Program-made: the position numbers and the translations under genes
Shown: piece by piece, positions 50,652 to 57,062 of the stretch
How positions within the stretch are numbered: position 1 is the first letter of the stretch
How the letters are laid out: every line of letters starts with the position of its first letter
The notes under the pieces: generated by a model
Database searches by the model: none
Seen by the model: the letters and a program-made list of their open reading frames with translations, nothing else
What the model was told of the DNA's origin: nothing
DNA from: a virus
Length of the DNA: 64,000 nt
IMG/VR virus record: IMGVR_UViG_3300044730_002015
Location: 62,001 to 126,000 of that record
Direction: 5' to 3' (one strand)

Positions 50652-51092
50652 TTATTTGGGCAGTTCAACGGGGGTATTTTTTAACTTTTCCAGCACGGTT
50701 AATTTTTGCTTCACGTGCTCGTAGTGCTCGCGGGCCTGGCGCAGTTCTTCATACTCACGTTCCAGTTTCACATCGGGTACCAAGATGGCCAATCTATCTG
50801 CGATTTCTTTCAGTGTTTGTTTTAGACTCACATCACCAAGCTTGATGTCCGCGCCATCCTCCAGTTGGATGTCGTGTGTTCTCGAGGTATAGTCATTGGA
50901 TATGGTCCACTGACCTGGATTATAGGAATAGCCAGGACCAGTGTAGCCGATACCCGAGTGACTAAATCCGTGTCCCAAGGATATGCTGGGCATTGGCGTA
51001 GAGCTTAGCGCACCAATGTCCGAGACTGATAAATTGGCAAGATCGTCTATTTCGAATTCAGTGTATCCGTGGTAAGGGTTTTTATCTTCCAC
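50652..51092 (-). CDS. Conserved phage protein with C-terminal coiled coil (146 aa)
   Basis: GTG start at 51092, two bases after the upstream stop, with AGGA six bases before it; longer in-frame starts would overlap the upstream gene by about 100 bases. The N-terminal half has a Gly/Ser/Tyr-rich stretch (SLGHGFSHSGIGYTGPGYSY). The C-terminal part (DIKLGDVSLKQTLKEIADRL, then EREYEELRQAREHYEHVKQK) is a conserved aquatic-phage motif ending in a coiled coil. Function unknown. Confidence 0.8.
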   Translation of the reverse strand: MEDKNPYHGYTEFEIDDLANLSVSDIGALSSTPMPSISLGHGFSHSGIGYTGPGYSYNPGQWTISNDYTSRTHDIQLEDGADIKLGDVSLKQTLKEIADRLAILVPDVKLEREYEELRQAREHYEHVKQKLTVLEKLKNTPVELPK

Positions 51093-51094
51093 TG

Positions 51095-51292
51095 TTAGTC
51101 CTGGGAGTCGGTGTCGGGCTGATTGGGGTGTATCACTATGGCGCCATTTTTTTCCACGCGGTGCTGGAACTGGCCTTGCTTCAATTTCATCCAACTCTTT
51201 ATCTGCTCGGGCATTTCTGCCAGCAAATTGGCACTGTCCGTGACATCTCTGGCCAGACCAGTGGTGAACTTTCTCCGGGGTTGATCTGTCAT
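51095..51292 (-). CDS. Small protein of unknown function (65 aa)
   Basis: MTDQPRRKFTTGLARDVTDS, then a helical segment (EMPEQIKSWMKLKQGQFQHR). ATG at 51292 overlaps the Bax-inhibitor stop as ATGA, so translation is coupled. A start further upstream would lie inside that gene. No family assigned. Confidence 0.7.
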   Translation of the reverse strand: MTDQPRRKFTTGLARDVTDSANLLAEMPEQIKSWMKLKQGQFQHRVEKNGAIVIHPNQPDTDSQD

Positions 51293-51960
51293 TCGCGATT
51301 GCCCAACAGTTGTACGAGATTCACAAAGATATTGATGTAGTTGATAAACAAGCTCAAGGCTCCGATAACGATGATACGATCTTCTAGGTCGCTGTCGCTG
51401 GCCCAAAGTTGATTGCGGATCTGTTGCATATCGTAGGCAGTCAAGCCCAGGAATATGCCCACTGCCAAAACATTGATAATGGTCTGTAGCAGTGAACTGC
51501 CAAACCAAATGTTGAACAGGCCAATCAAGATCAAGGCTATCACACCTGCAAACAAGAAGCCACCCATGCTGGTGAGATCACGTCGAGTAAAATATCCCCA
51601 ACCTGCCAAGGCACCAAAACTCACAGTGGTGATCAACAGACTCTGCACGATACTGGCAGCGGTAAACACTGAAAAAATCAAACTCAAACTTATACCAAAA
51701 CTCACAGCAAACGCCCAGAAACTGTATTTCAGTTGTGCTGTGGTCAGTTGTTCCATACGGAACATCAAAAACAAACTCAGGATCAAGGGCATGAATATCA
51801 CGATGTAGCCCAAGATGCCTGTGAATATGGCCTGTGCCAATCCTGGCACTGCCGCGATGCCCGCAGCCATGAGCATGGTCACTGCCAGACCTTGTGTGAG
51901 TTGTTTCAAGACCTGAAGTAATTTGGTGTTAAGGGCCTCTGCGGCCATGGCGATTTGCAT
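51289..51960 (-). CDS. Bax inhibitor-1 / YccA family membrane protein (223 aa)
   Basis: Seven hydrophobic segments and the family features (YFTRRDLTSMGGFLFAGVIA, then FLGLTAYDMQQIR and the C-terminal ALSLFINYINIFVNLVQLLG) identify a TMBIM/BI-1 family inner-membrane protein. The bacterial relative YccA binds and restrains the FtsH protease; a phage copy might protect phage proteins from FtsH or alter ion leakage. GGAG lies about 10 bases before the ATG, and a sigma70-type promoter is just upstream, making it the first gene of its operon. Full length. Substrate or partner is inferred from the family. Confidence 0.92.
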   Translation of the reverse strand: MQIAMAAEALNTKLLQVLKQLTQGLAVTMLMAAGIAAVPGLAQAIFTGILGYIVIFMPLILSLFLMFRMEQLTTAQLKYSFWAFAVSFGISLSLIFSVFTAASIVQSLLITTVSFGALAGWGYFTRRDLTSMGGFLFAGVIALILIGLFNIWFGSSLLQTIINVLAVGIFLGLTAYDMQQIRNQLWASDSDLEDRIIVIGALSLFINYINIFVNLVQLLGNRE

Positions 51961-51988
51961 GGTGTGTTTCTCCGGTTACGATAATAAT

Positions 51989-52017
51989 AATTTATGCGAA
52001 CTTGCTAGAGATGTCAA
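51989..52017 (-). promoter_or_regulatory. Sigma70-type promoter (TTGACA-17-TAAATT)
   Basis: Perfect -35 TTGACA at 52012-52017 with a weaker -10 TAAATT at 51989-51994; 29 bases from the Bax-inhibitor ATG. Overlapping TATTAT sequences downstream could serve as an alternative -10. Confidence 0.6.
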
Positions 52018-52022
52018 CGTTT

Positions 52023-52244
52023 TTAGGCGTTATTAATGTGTCTTTTGTTCCAACTGTCCCACACTGTGACAGTTTCCCAACTGTGTGGCCAAGTCATCTG
52101 GAACTTGGCAAGACTGTGGTCATCCAAGAGCCCCAGACGGTTGCCTTGGATGGTGTGTTTGACTCGGTTACTGTTGGCCCAATTTTTGAGTTTTTGGGCG
52201 GCATCAGTACCTCGTGCTATCACGAGATACATGGGTTCTGTCAT
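52023..52244 (-). CDS. Small protein of unknown function (73 aa)
   Basis: MTEPMYLVIARGTDAAQKLK followed by a Trp-rich end (FQMTWPHSWETVTVWDSWNK). The ATG directly follows the upstream TAA. No hydrophobic segment. Probably translated together with the 73-residue gene before it; both follow a late-type promoter, so they may be late genes embedded in an early region. Confidence 0.75.
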   Translation of the reverse strand: MTEPMYLVIARGTDAAQKLKNWANSNRVKHTIQGNRLGLLDDHSLAKFQMTWPHSWETVTVWDSWNKRHINNA

Positions 52245-52466
52245 TTAATGTAGATAAGGTTGTTGTTCTAGTTGATCCAGTGTTTCGGAATCGATGGCCA
52301 CAGTTTCTTGATCAAACTCTTGTGCCAGGGATTCTGGCACTCCAATCAATCTCAGTAAACTGCCCATATGTATGGTTTCAACTTCTAGTTCGACCAGGGT
52401 ACCAAGCACAGCCGCAAATCTTGTGAGTTGCTCTTCGGTAAGGTCGTAATCCTTGAGATGTGGCAC
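52245..52466 (-). CDS. Small acidic protein of unknown function (73 aa)
   Basis: Starts at GTG 52466 (VPHLKDYDLTEEQL); the longer frame would run through a terminator and past the GCTAAATA motif. Acidic and helical (FAAVLGTLVELEVETIHMGS; SETLDQLEQQ). The motif ends five bases before the GTG, so the mRNA could be leaderless. No family recognised; start is uncertain. Confidence 0.6.
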   Translation of the reverse strand: MPHLKDYDLTEEQLTRFAAVLGTLVELEVETIHMGSLLRLIGVPESLAQEFDQETVAIDSETLDQLEQQPYLH

Positions 52467-52471
52467 ACTTT

Positions 52472-52479
52472 TATTTAGC
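52472..52479 (-). promoter_or_regulatory. Late-type promoter GCTAAATA
   Basis: Minus-strand GCTAAATA six bases downstream of a strong terminator hairpin and ahead of two small genes. Isolated late-type promoter within the early-promoter region. Confidence 0.55.
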
Positions 52480-52484
52480 CAACA

Positions 52485-52510
52485 AAAAAGGATCCTTGCG
52501 GATCCTTTTT
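52485..52510 (-). terminator. Strong rho-independent terminator
   Basis: An 11-bp stem AAAAAGGATCC / GGATCCTTTTT with a 4-base loop, followed by T residues on the minus strand; symmetrical A/T tracts could let it act in both directions. It ends the transcript of the 112-residue gene 18 bases after its stop. Confidence 0.85.
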
Positions 52511-52528
52511 GCTTCAAGCACCTGCAGT

Positions 52529-52867
52529 TTAGGCTTCTACTGCTACACCAGACTTGGCAGTGGCCTTGGCTGTGGGACGAGCCGCAGGCTTGGTAGCCTT
52601 GACCTTGACTTCGCCCTTTTTAACAGAGCGTGTCATTTCTGCCAGCTTGTTGCTGACTGCAAAACCAGCGTCGCCTTCTAACTTACGGCCATCCAGCATC
52701 TGCAGGATTTCCAGTTTAGACATTGGGCGCTCAAGGTCCTCAAACAGAGCGATGCTATGACCCAGGCCAATGTACGACTTTTGGCGCGCCACAGAGTCGG
52801 TGGCAAAACGCACTTTGGTGATACCATTTTTGGTTGTAATACCAACTGCTGTAAACTTCTTGTCCAT
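52529..52867 (-). CDS. Conserved phage protein with basic Ala/Lys/Pro tail (112 aa)
   Basis: Core MDKKFTAVGITTKNGITKVR / FATDSVARQKSYIGLGHSIA resembles a small hypothetical protein common in aquatic phages. The last 30 residues (KVKATKPAARPTAKATAK) are histone-H1-like and could bind nucleic acid. ATG 52867 is favoured by GAGG at eight bases; a GTG 12 bases earlier lacks a site. It is a single-gene operon with its own promoter (52923-52951) and terminator (52485-52510), implying strong expression. Confidence 0.82.
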   Translation of the reverse strand: MDKKFTAVGITTKNGITKVRFATDSVARQKSYIGLGHSIALFEDLERPMSKLEILQMLDGRKLEGDAGFAVSNKLAEMTRSVKKGEVKVKATKPAARPTAKATAKSGVAVEA

Positions 52868-52922
52868 ACTATGCCTCACTTATCAAAGTTGAAAAAATCA
52901 GCGACAGTGTCACTGTACCACT

Positions 52923-52951
52923 ACTATAACAGGAATGGATTTTCCTGTCAA
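52923..52951 (-). promoter_or_regulatory. Sigma70-type promoter (TTGACA-17-TATAGT)
   Basis: Consensus -35 TTGACA at 52946-52951, 17-base spacer and -10 TATAGT at 52923-52928, 55 bases upstream of the 112-residue gene. One of the strongest-looking promoters of the window. Confidence 0.8.
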
Positions 52952-52958
52952 CATTGGA

Positions 52959-52986
52959 TTTGGCCAAAATCTCAGTTTTGACCAAA
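52959..52986 (-). terminator. Possible terminator hairpin
   Basis: An 11-bp stem with one G-U pair (TTTGGTCAAAA with TTTTGGCCAAA) and a 6-base loop, 13 bases after the stop of the 113-residue gene. No clear U-tract follows, so it may be a weak terminator or a mRNA 3' end stabiliser. Confidence 0.45.
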
Positions 52987-52999
52987 CCAAATTCCTTTA

Positions 53000-53341
53000 T
53001 CATCGGATCAGCACCTTTTCGTCCCGGGCCACTCGATGACCATAAATCTTATGACCAATTTCACGCACACGGTCGGCCATGGCCTGCGGCGCACGTTCGA
53101 AAGCATCCACTATGTCTTGTACCGAAACATCATCTGTGGTTTCAATCACATAGATCTCATAGTGCCTGTGACTATTGACCTGTGCGCGGAGTTGCCACAC
53201 GGTGAGATTCAAAGGCAAGGGTACTTTGTTGGGATTTTCACCTTTCAATATGGCCAACACACGCTGTTGGTCAAAGTCGTCGATACGAACCGCAGACTCA
53301 AGGCCATAACAGTCCCACATCACGGCTACTTGCTTGCTCAT
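53000..53341 (-). CDS. Conserved phage protein of unknown function (113 aa)
   Basis: MSKQVAVMWDCYGLESAV, then VWQLRAQVNSHRHYEIYVI and a C-terminal helix (ADRVREIGHKIYGHR). I recognise this as a recurrent hypothetical in aquatic phages. Its ATG overlaps the upstream stop as ATGA, so it is coupled to the 214-residue protein. Cytoplasmic, no hydrophobic segment. Confidence 0.82.
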   Translation of the reverse strand: MSKQVAVMWDCYGLESAVRIDDFDQQRVLAILKGENPNKVPLPLNLTVWQLRAQVNSHRHYEIYVIETTDDVSVQDIVDAFERAPQAMADRVREIGHKIYGHRVARDEKVLIR

Positions 53342-53982
53342 GACAGGACCTTTACACGGTTCAGTTGAGTCTGATAGTCATCGCGATGTGCTTTCACAGT
53401 GCCACGGATGCTATAGCGTCCTGGCTTGAGTTGTTCTTTGTAGGCAAAAAACGCCACACAACCATCATCGGTCTTGGCCGTGGTAAAGAACACACCATAG
53501 TTCACGCTGAAGTTGCTTCGCACCACTTCAATGTTGACAGTGACTTTGGCACCCACTGCGCCCAGATACGACTGGGCACGATCAGCGATCTTTTCTTCCT
53601 GTTGACGGTGCTGTTCCACACGAGCCACAGTCTGTGGCACTGACGCCAGCAGAGCCAGGTGATAGCGATCCGCATCTGTGATGGTGTCACGATTGGCCAC
53701 TTCTAGAATCACGCTGTCATACTGATTGATGTCGTTGGCCAATTTTTTCATGATCAGGCCACGGCAGTGAGCCAGCAGTTCTTTACCGCGAGCAAGATCG
53801 GCTTCGGTGGCCTTGTCACCGTCAATGATATACTGCAACAGCCGGACCTTGTTGCTTATGGTTCCCGGGGTCACATCACCATCTTTGAAGTAACCGCCCA
53901 GTTCACGATGCACACGAGCCGACAGGGCAAAGGCCTGCTCAATGGTGATTTCTACCTTGGGCTGTGCTGTGCGTGGTTTCAT
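53338..53982 (-). CDS. Conserved phage protein, possible OB-fold nucleic-acid binder (214 aa)
   Basis: Start ATG 53982, with AAGGAG seven bases before it and a promoter 30 bases upstream; the longer frame would begin inside the promoter. Residues 1-130 are helical. The C-terminal ~75 residues (GAKVTVNIEVVRSNFSVNYG, CVAFFAYKEQL, YSIRGTVKAHRDDYQTQLNR) have the strand pattern and basic end of an OB-like fold. Similar hypotheticals occur in many aquatic phages. Nucleic-acid binding is a guess from fold pattern. Confidence 0.82.
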   Translation of the reverse strand: MKPRTAQPKVEITIEQAFALSARVHRELGGYFKDGDVTPGTISNKVRLLQYIIDGDKATEADLARGKELLAHCRGLIMKKLANDINQYDSVILEVANRDTITDADRYHLALLASVPQTVARVEQHRQQEEKIADRAQSYLGAVGAKVTVNIEVVRSNFSVNYGVFFTTAKTDDGCVAFFAYKEQLKPGRYSIRGTVKAHRDDYQTQLNRVKVLS

Positions 53983-54012
53983 GGTTGGCTCCTTGTTGTT
54001 CACTATACCCAT

Positions 54013-54041
54013 ATTATAGCAGATTACCATTTTCTGGTCAA
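54013..54041 (-). promoter_or_regulatory. Sigma70-type promoter (TTGACC-17-TATAAT)
   Basis: -35 TTGACC at 54036-54041, -10 TATAAT at 54013-54018 preceded by TGC. The start-site region ATATGGGTATAGTGAAC is almost identical to that of the promoter at 55337, suggesting a shared operator or recent duplication. Confidence 0.85.
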
Positions 54042-54045
54042 CCGC

Positions 54046-54144
54046 CTAGTACCCCAGGGCTATCAGCCATAAAGCTGCGATAACACCAACGTACCAGTAA
54101 GCTGTAAAGCTCAATGCTATGATAATCAGCCAACTGTAGATCAT
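54046..54144 (-). CDS. Very small membrane protein (32 aa)
   Basis: Almost entirely hydrophobic: MIYSWLIIIALSFTAYWY, then VGVIAALWLIALGY. ATG overlaps the stop of the 59-residue gene as ATGA, giving translational coupling. Two short hydrophobic stretches or one bent helix. Function unknown; last gene of a three-gene micro-operon. Confidence 0.6.
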   Translation of the reverse strand: MIYSWLIIIALSFTAYWYVGVIAALWLIALGY

Positions 54145-54320
54145 TGCAGTGCCTCCGGTGCTGGTTGCACACCATATTTGATCTGCGCCGCCAGTTCCAC
54201 CACTCGATGAAACTCTGTGAGTTCATCTTCGGATGCCAGCACTTCGGGAGCATTTTGCATGACCACACTCCAGATCCGTTGCATATCTTCCAAGGTAAGC
54301 CAAGTCTCGATGCCGTCCAT
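54141..54320 (-). CDS. Small acidic protein (59 aa)
   Basis: MDGIETWLTLEDMQRIWSVV, then EDELTEFHRVVELAAQIKYG. Soluble and helical. Its ATG overlaps the upstream stop (TAATG) and its stop overlaps the next ATG. No family recognised; the overlaps argue for a real gene. Confidence 0.65.
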   Translation of the reverse strand: MDGIETWLTLEDMQRIWSVVMQNAPEVLASEDELTEFHRVVELAAQIKYGVQPAPEALQ

Positions 54321-54454
54321 TATTGTTTCACCGAGTCTTTGACCACTGCCTTGGCTGAATCTACACCGCGGTCGGCCAGTGCCGCCATATCTGAAAATGT
54401 CACGCCTGCCCCACCAATGATGATGCCAGCCACGAATGCGATAAAGACTTTCAT
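54320..54454 (-). CDS. Small membrane-anchored protein (44 aa)
   Basis: A strong ribosome site (CTGGAGG) precedes the ATG by five bases. MKVFIAFVAGIIIGGAGVTF is one transmembrane helix with GxxxG-like packing, followed by a short soluble tail (ALADRGVDSAKAVVKDSVKQ). Resembles small YtxH-like anchors in layout only. First gene of the 44/59/32-residue micro-operon. Confidence 0.7.
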   Translation of the reverse strand: MKVFIAFVAGIIIGGAGVTFSDMAALADRGVDSAKAVVKDSVKQ

Positions 54455-54473
54455 AATGCCTCCAGAGTTAAAG

Positions 54474-54776
54474 TTAAACCTGTAAACCTTGTTTGAGATG
54501 CAGTTCTACCGCTGTTTCAGATCCCCAGCATACACTGGGCAACCTGTTGAAAACGAACTGACAGATGGGCTTGAGTAGAGCCAAGTTGTCATCATCGGCA
54601 TAGATCACAGCCATCTGCAGATCGTTGCTGAGTACCGCGGTCAGAAACGAACCCGGACTGCGGCTTTCAAACACATAGCGTTCCAATGCTGTAACAGTCT
54701 TGGCAGGAATGTCATAGCCACGACTGTCCAGTCTATCGGCAGCCACTTCGGGAAACATCGCCAGCACCTGTCCCAT
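54474..54776 (-). CDS. Conserved phage protein of unknown function (100 aa)
   Basis: Contains SPGSFLTAVLSNDLQMAVIY, then ICQFVFNRLPSVCWGS, a pattern (GxFLTAVLxNDL ... NxxPSxxWGS) I know from many phage hypotheticals. ATG overlaps the upstream stop (TAATG). Function unknown; soluble. Confidence 0.85.
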   Translation of the reverse strand: MGQVLAMFPEVAADRLDSRGYDIPAKTVTALERYVFESRSPGSFLTAVLSNDLQMAVIYADDDNLALLKPICQFVFNRLPSVCWGSETAVELHLKQGLQV

Positions 54777-55051
54777 TATACCCGCTCCAGGAGATTGGCT
54801 GGCACATTGTACATACCACGAGCAGTGTTGACCAAGATGTTCTTGATCTTGACACGGGTTACCGGACCCTGCAGATCCTGGCCCAGTTTGGGATGATAGA
54901 ACTTCACAGTATCACCCACGCGGATTGACACTTTCAAATCTCGGCCAATCTGGCGCCGGCGAAACTTGATGGCCTGGCCAATGGCATTGAGTTGATCATT
55001 GGTAAAGTTACCCTGCATGATCTCAATATTGATTTCGTTAATGGTAGGCAC
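54776..55051 (-). CDS. Conserved phage protein, KOW/SH3-like (91 aa)
   Basis: GTG start with AGGAG seven bases before it, 31 bases from a -10 box. NFTNDQLNAIGQAIKFRRRQ is a conserved helical motif; the C-terminal half (SIRVGDTVKFYHPKLG, VTRVKIKNILVNTARGMYNV) reads like a small beta-barrel with a VGDxVKF motif. Recurrent in aquatic phages without known function; nucleic-acid or ribosome association is possible from the fold type. Confidence 0.85.
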   Translation of the reverse strand: MPTINEINIEIMQGNFTNDQLNAIGQAIKFRRRQIGRDLKVSIRVGDTVKFYHPKLGQDLQGPVTRVKIKNILVNTARGMYNVPANLLERV

Positions 55052-55081
55052 TGCTATCTCCTGATTGGTTACGATATGCTT

Positions 55082-55110
55082 AGTATAGCAAATCGGAAAT
55101 TTTTGGTCAA
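55082..55110 (-). promoter_or_regulatory. Sigma70-type promoter (TTGACC-17-TATACT)
   Basis: -35 TTGACC at 55105-55110 overlapping the end of the upstream gene; -10 TATACT at 55082-55087 with TGC in front. Spacer begins AAAAATT, as at 55337. Confidence 0.8.
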
Positions 55111-55307
55111 CCTGCCAAGACTTTGAGTATGGTGGCCTGCAGATCGGCTACTTCCTCAGCGGGCACATAAAAGTCTGTCAAGGGATCATAGTACTCACCG
55201 GCACGGGCATCATAGTACAGCACACGACCGTTGGGATAGTGGAAAGGACCTTCTAGACCCTGACGCGGACCAAACTCTTTGGAGTGCTTGAAAACGGTAT
55301 ATGCCAC
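55107..55307 (-). CDS. Conserved phage protein (66 aa)
   Basis: GTG start with AGGAG five bases before it. The central motif LEGPFHYPNGRVLYYD, then GEYYDPLTDFYVPAEE, is recurrent among small aquatic-phage proteins. Function unknown. Single-gene unit between two promoters of the same type. Confidence 0.85.
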   Translation of the reverse strand: MAYTVFKHSKEFGPRQGLEGPFHYPNGRVLYYDARAGEYYDPLTDFYVPAEEVADLQATILKVLAG

Positions 55308-55336
55308 TGTGGCTCCTGTTTGTTTACTATACCCAT

Positions 55337-55365
55337 ATTATAGCAAAACGGGAATTTTTGGTCAA
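55337..55365 (-). promoter_or_regulatory. Sigma70-type promoter (TTGACC-17-TATAAT)
   Basis: -35 TTGACC at 55360-55365 and perfect -10 TATAAT at 55337-55342 preceded by TGC. Drives the 66-residue gene. Lies 15 bases after a terminator hairpin. Confidence 0.85.
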
Positions 55366-55379
55366 CCGCTCTAAAACCG

Positions 55380-55403
55380 CTAGGTTAGTGGGCACTAACC
55401 TAG
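55380..55403 (-). terminator. Terminator hairpin after the methyltransferase
   Basis: A 10-11 bp stem CTAGGTTAGTG / CACTAACCTAG that overlaps the methyltransferase stop codon, followed on the minus strand by CGGTTTTAG. The U-tract is short, so efficiency is uncertain. Confidence 0.65.
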
Positions 55404-56126
55404 GGTTTGACCAAAATGCTGATAAGCCCGGGGGTTGAGTTCAAAGCCAATGAATCTGCGATCCATGGCTAGCACAGCGCGGCCTGTGGAGAACGATCCG
55501 CCAAAGGGATCCAAAACCAAGTCGCCGGCATTGGTGCTGTAGTCTATGAATTTTCGGATAAATGATTCGGCCAGTTGATTGTTGTTGCGTATCTCACCGT
55601 GCTTGTATTCTCTGGGCAGGCTCTGAACACTCAGCCGGTCATTGTAGGATTCGGTGGTATCGTCAAATCTGCAGTGGGTGTTGAAGGTTCGTGGTTGTTT
55701 TCTAGTTTGGGGTTTGGCCCAGAACAGCACATGGTAGTGACTGCTGACCCATTTCCGTTTGGTGTATACACCAAAGGTATACTGGGCAATGATGTGATTG
55801 ATTTCTTCTAAGTCAGTTTCATGCAAAGCATTCAAGATATGATGCAGATTTGAGTAGCCACTCACGATGTAGATTGAGCCGCCGGGACGCAACACACGCT
55901 CACATTCCCGAATCCAGGTACTGCACCAAGTGCCATACTGATCTCTAGGTACGTCTACATAGCCACCAATAACCTTGGATTCATCGCGATTGTAGTGCGT
56001 GTCCAATTGATCTCCTGCAATGCCATAGGGTGGATCAGTGAAAATCATGTCTACGGAATTGTCCAAGACGTGCTGTTGCATACCCTCCACACAGTCTTGA
56101 TTGTAGATCTGGTAGGAGTCGGTCAT
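55395..56126 (-). CDS. DNA methyltransferase, N4-cytosine/N6-adenine type (243 aa)
   Basis: Contains the catalytic motif IV DPPYG (residues 31-35) near the N-terminus and the AdoMet-binding motif I DPFGGSFSTGRAVLAM near the C-terminus, the order of beta-class amino-methyltransferases. NQDCVEGMQQHVLDNSVDMI is the usual motif before DPPY. A KRKWVSSHYHVLFWAK stretch fits the family. Length is typical of a stand-alone phage enzyme; no restriction partner is nearby, so protection against host restriction or regulation of phage DNA is likely. ATG 56126 overlaps the upstream stop as ATGA; a GTG six bases earlier is the alternative. Target sequence cannot be told. Confidence 0.94.
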   Translation of the reverse strand: MTDSYQIYNQDCVEGMQQHVLDNSVDMIFTDPPYGIAGDQLDTHYNRDESKVIGGYVDVPRDQYGTWCSTWIRECERVLRPGGSIYIVSGYSNLHHILNALHETDLEEINHIIAQYTFGVYTKRKWVSSHYHVLFWAKPQTRKQPRTFNTHCRFDDTTESYNDRLSVQSLPREYKHGEIRNNNQLAESFIRKFIDYSTNAGDLVLDPFGGSFSTGRAVLAMDRRFIGFELNPRAYQHFGQTLG

Positions 56127-56365
56127 CGCCACCTCATGGTAAACATGAAGTAATCTTCCTCGCCATCAAAATAAAAAAGGTATTCACCGGGATCGTGATC
56201 GTTAGGCAAGGATATCATTTGCCAGCGCCAATCTTGTGTGAGGTTTTGTCTGCACCACTGTATCACAGGGTCCAGTTCACCAAAAGGTTTGGAAGTGTGT
56301 TGGGCATAGTTAAAACTATCAGCCGAACGCTCATCAATACGATTGAAGTCTAGTTCAAGTTGCAT
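56123..56365 (-). CDS. Conserved phage protein (80 aa)
   Basis: MQLELDFNRIDERSADSFNY, a middle WCRQNLTQDWRWQM and the C-terminal pattern PGEYLFYFDGEEDYFMFTMR, recurrent in small phage hypotheticals. Overlaps the methyltransferase start (ATGA). No function known. Confidence 0.82.
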   Translation of the reverse strand: MQLELDFNRIDERSADSFNYAQHTSKPFGELDPVIQWCRQNLTQDWRWQMISLPNDHDPGEYLFYFDGEEDYFMFTMRWR

Positions 56366-56403
56366 GGGTCAGATACTTAGTATCTGCGGCACTCCGGCCC
56401 GTA

Positions 56404-56733
56404 TTATTCTGATGCTGGAGTCAGCCTAGGAATGATGTCAGCCATTTCCCGATCTATGGCACAAACCTTGCCAGGAAAACGACTTTTGAAATGTGTGCGT
56501 ATTTCTTCCCAGGTACGTCCTTGTGCTAGAAACTCTTGGGTTTTTTCGCTGTAGACGAAAAACATATCATCCACTTGCTCTACCTGTGCTATGACCATGA
56601 TGTCCGCCAACTGTAACAGTGCAATCAATTTACGATTGCGCCATACCAAATAGCGTTCCAGTATCAGTAGCAAGATGCGATACGCCACGGCACCAACCAC
56701 AAAACCCAGAATCAAGTACAAGATAGTGTCCAT
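56404..56733 (-). CDS. Membrane-anchored conserved phage protein (109 aa)
   Basis: One N-terminal transmembrane helix (ILYLILGFVVGAVAYRILLL), a basic stop-transfer region (RYLVWRNRK), then a cytoplasmic domain with EKTQEFLAQGRTWEEIRTHF, a pattern shared with other phage hypotheticals. Starts eight bases after the upstream stop. A 7-bp palindrome lies in the 38-base gap downstream. Function unknown. Confidence 0.82.
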   Translation of the reverse strand: MDTILYLILGFVVGAVAYRILLLILERYLVWRNRKLIALLQLADIMVIAQVEQVDDMFFVYSEKTQEFLAQGRTWEEIRTHFKSRFPGKVCAIDREMADIIPRLTPASE

Positions 56734-56741
56734 AGCGATAT

Positions 56742-57062
56742 TTACTTTTGTAAGTTTTCCATAAAAATGATCTTGCCGATGGCAGTGCCTAGATCCTGAT
56801 CATCGTGTACGATGTGCAGTCTGGGTCTGGATTCTTCATTGGAGGTGCTAAGACCATGTATGGAGTTTGGGTCAACTTGTTTTTTGGTCTCCACGATCCA
56901 ACCACCATTGGCTCGATAAAGATTAAAACTCAGTGGCCTAGAATTCAACATTCTATCTTGCACGAAATCCTCGATTCGCAGAGGTTTGAGTTCAAGGGTG
57001 CATTGTTTGTGTTGTTCTGTTTGCAGCCAGTTATACAGCCTGCGTCTTAGATAATTCAACAT
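56742..57062 (-). CDS. Conserved phage protein (106 aa)
   Basis: MLNYLRRRLYNWLQTEQHKQ, then SFNLYRANGGWIVETKK and a C-terminal DLGTAIGKIIFMENLQK: the arrangement of a widespread phage hypothetical. ATG 57062 matches the usual N-terminus of that family and gives a 32-base overlap with the cupin gene; an ATG at 57119 is less likely. Function unknown. Confidence 0.8.
   Translation of the reverse strand: MLNYLRRRLYNWLQTEQHKQCTLELKPLRIEDFVQDRMLNSRPLSFNLYRANGGWIVETKKQVDPNSIHGLSTSNEESRPRLHIVHDDQDLGTAIGKIIFMENLQK

Noticed and set aside
56739-56745. GTAAATA motif five bases before the 109-residue gene as a late promoter
   Set aside because: It overlaps a stop codon in a tightly packed run with early-type neighbours, and a single seven-base match of this kind is expected by chance.
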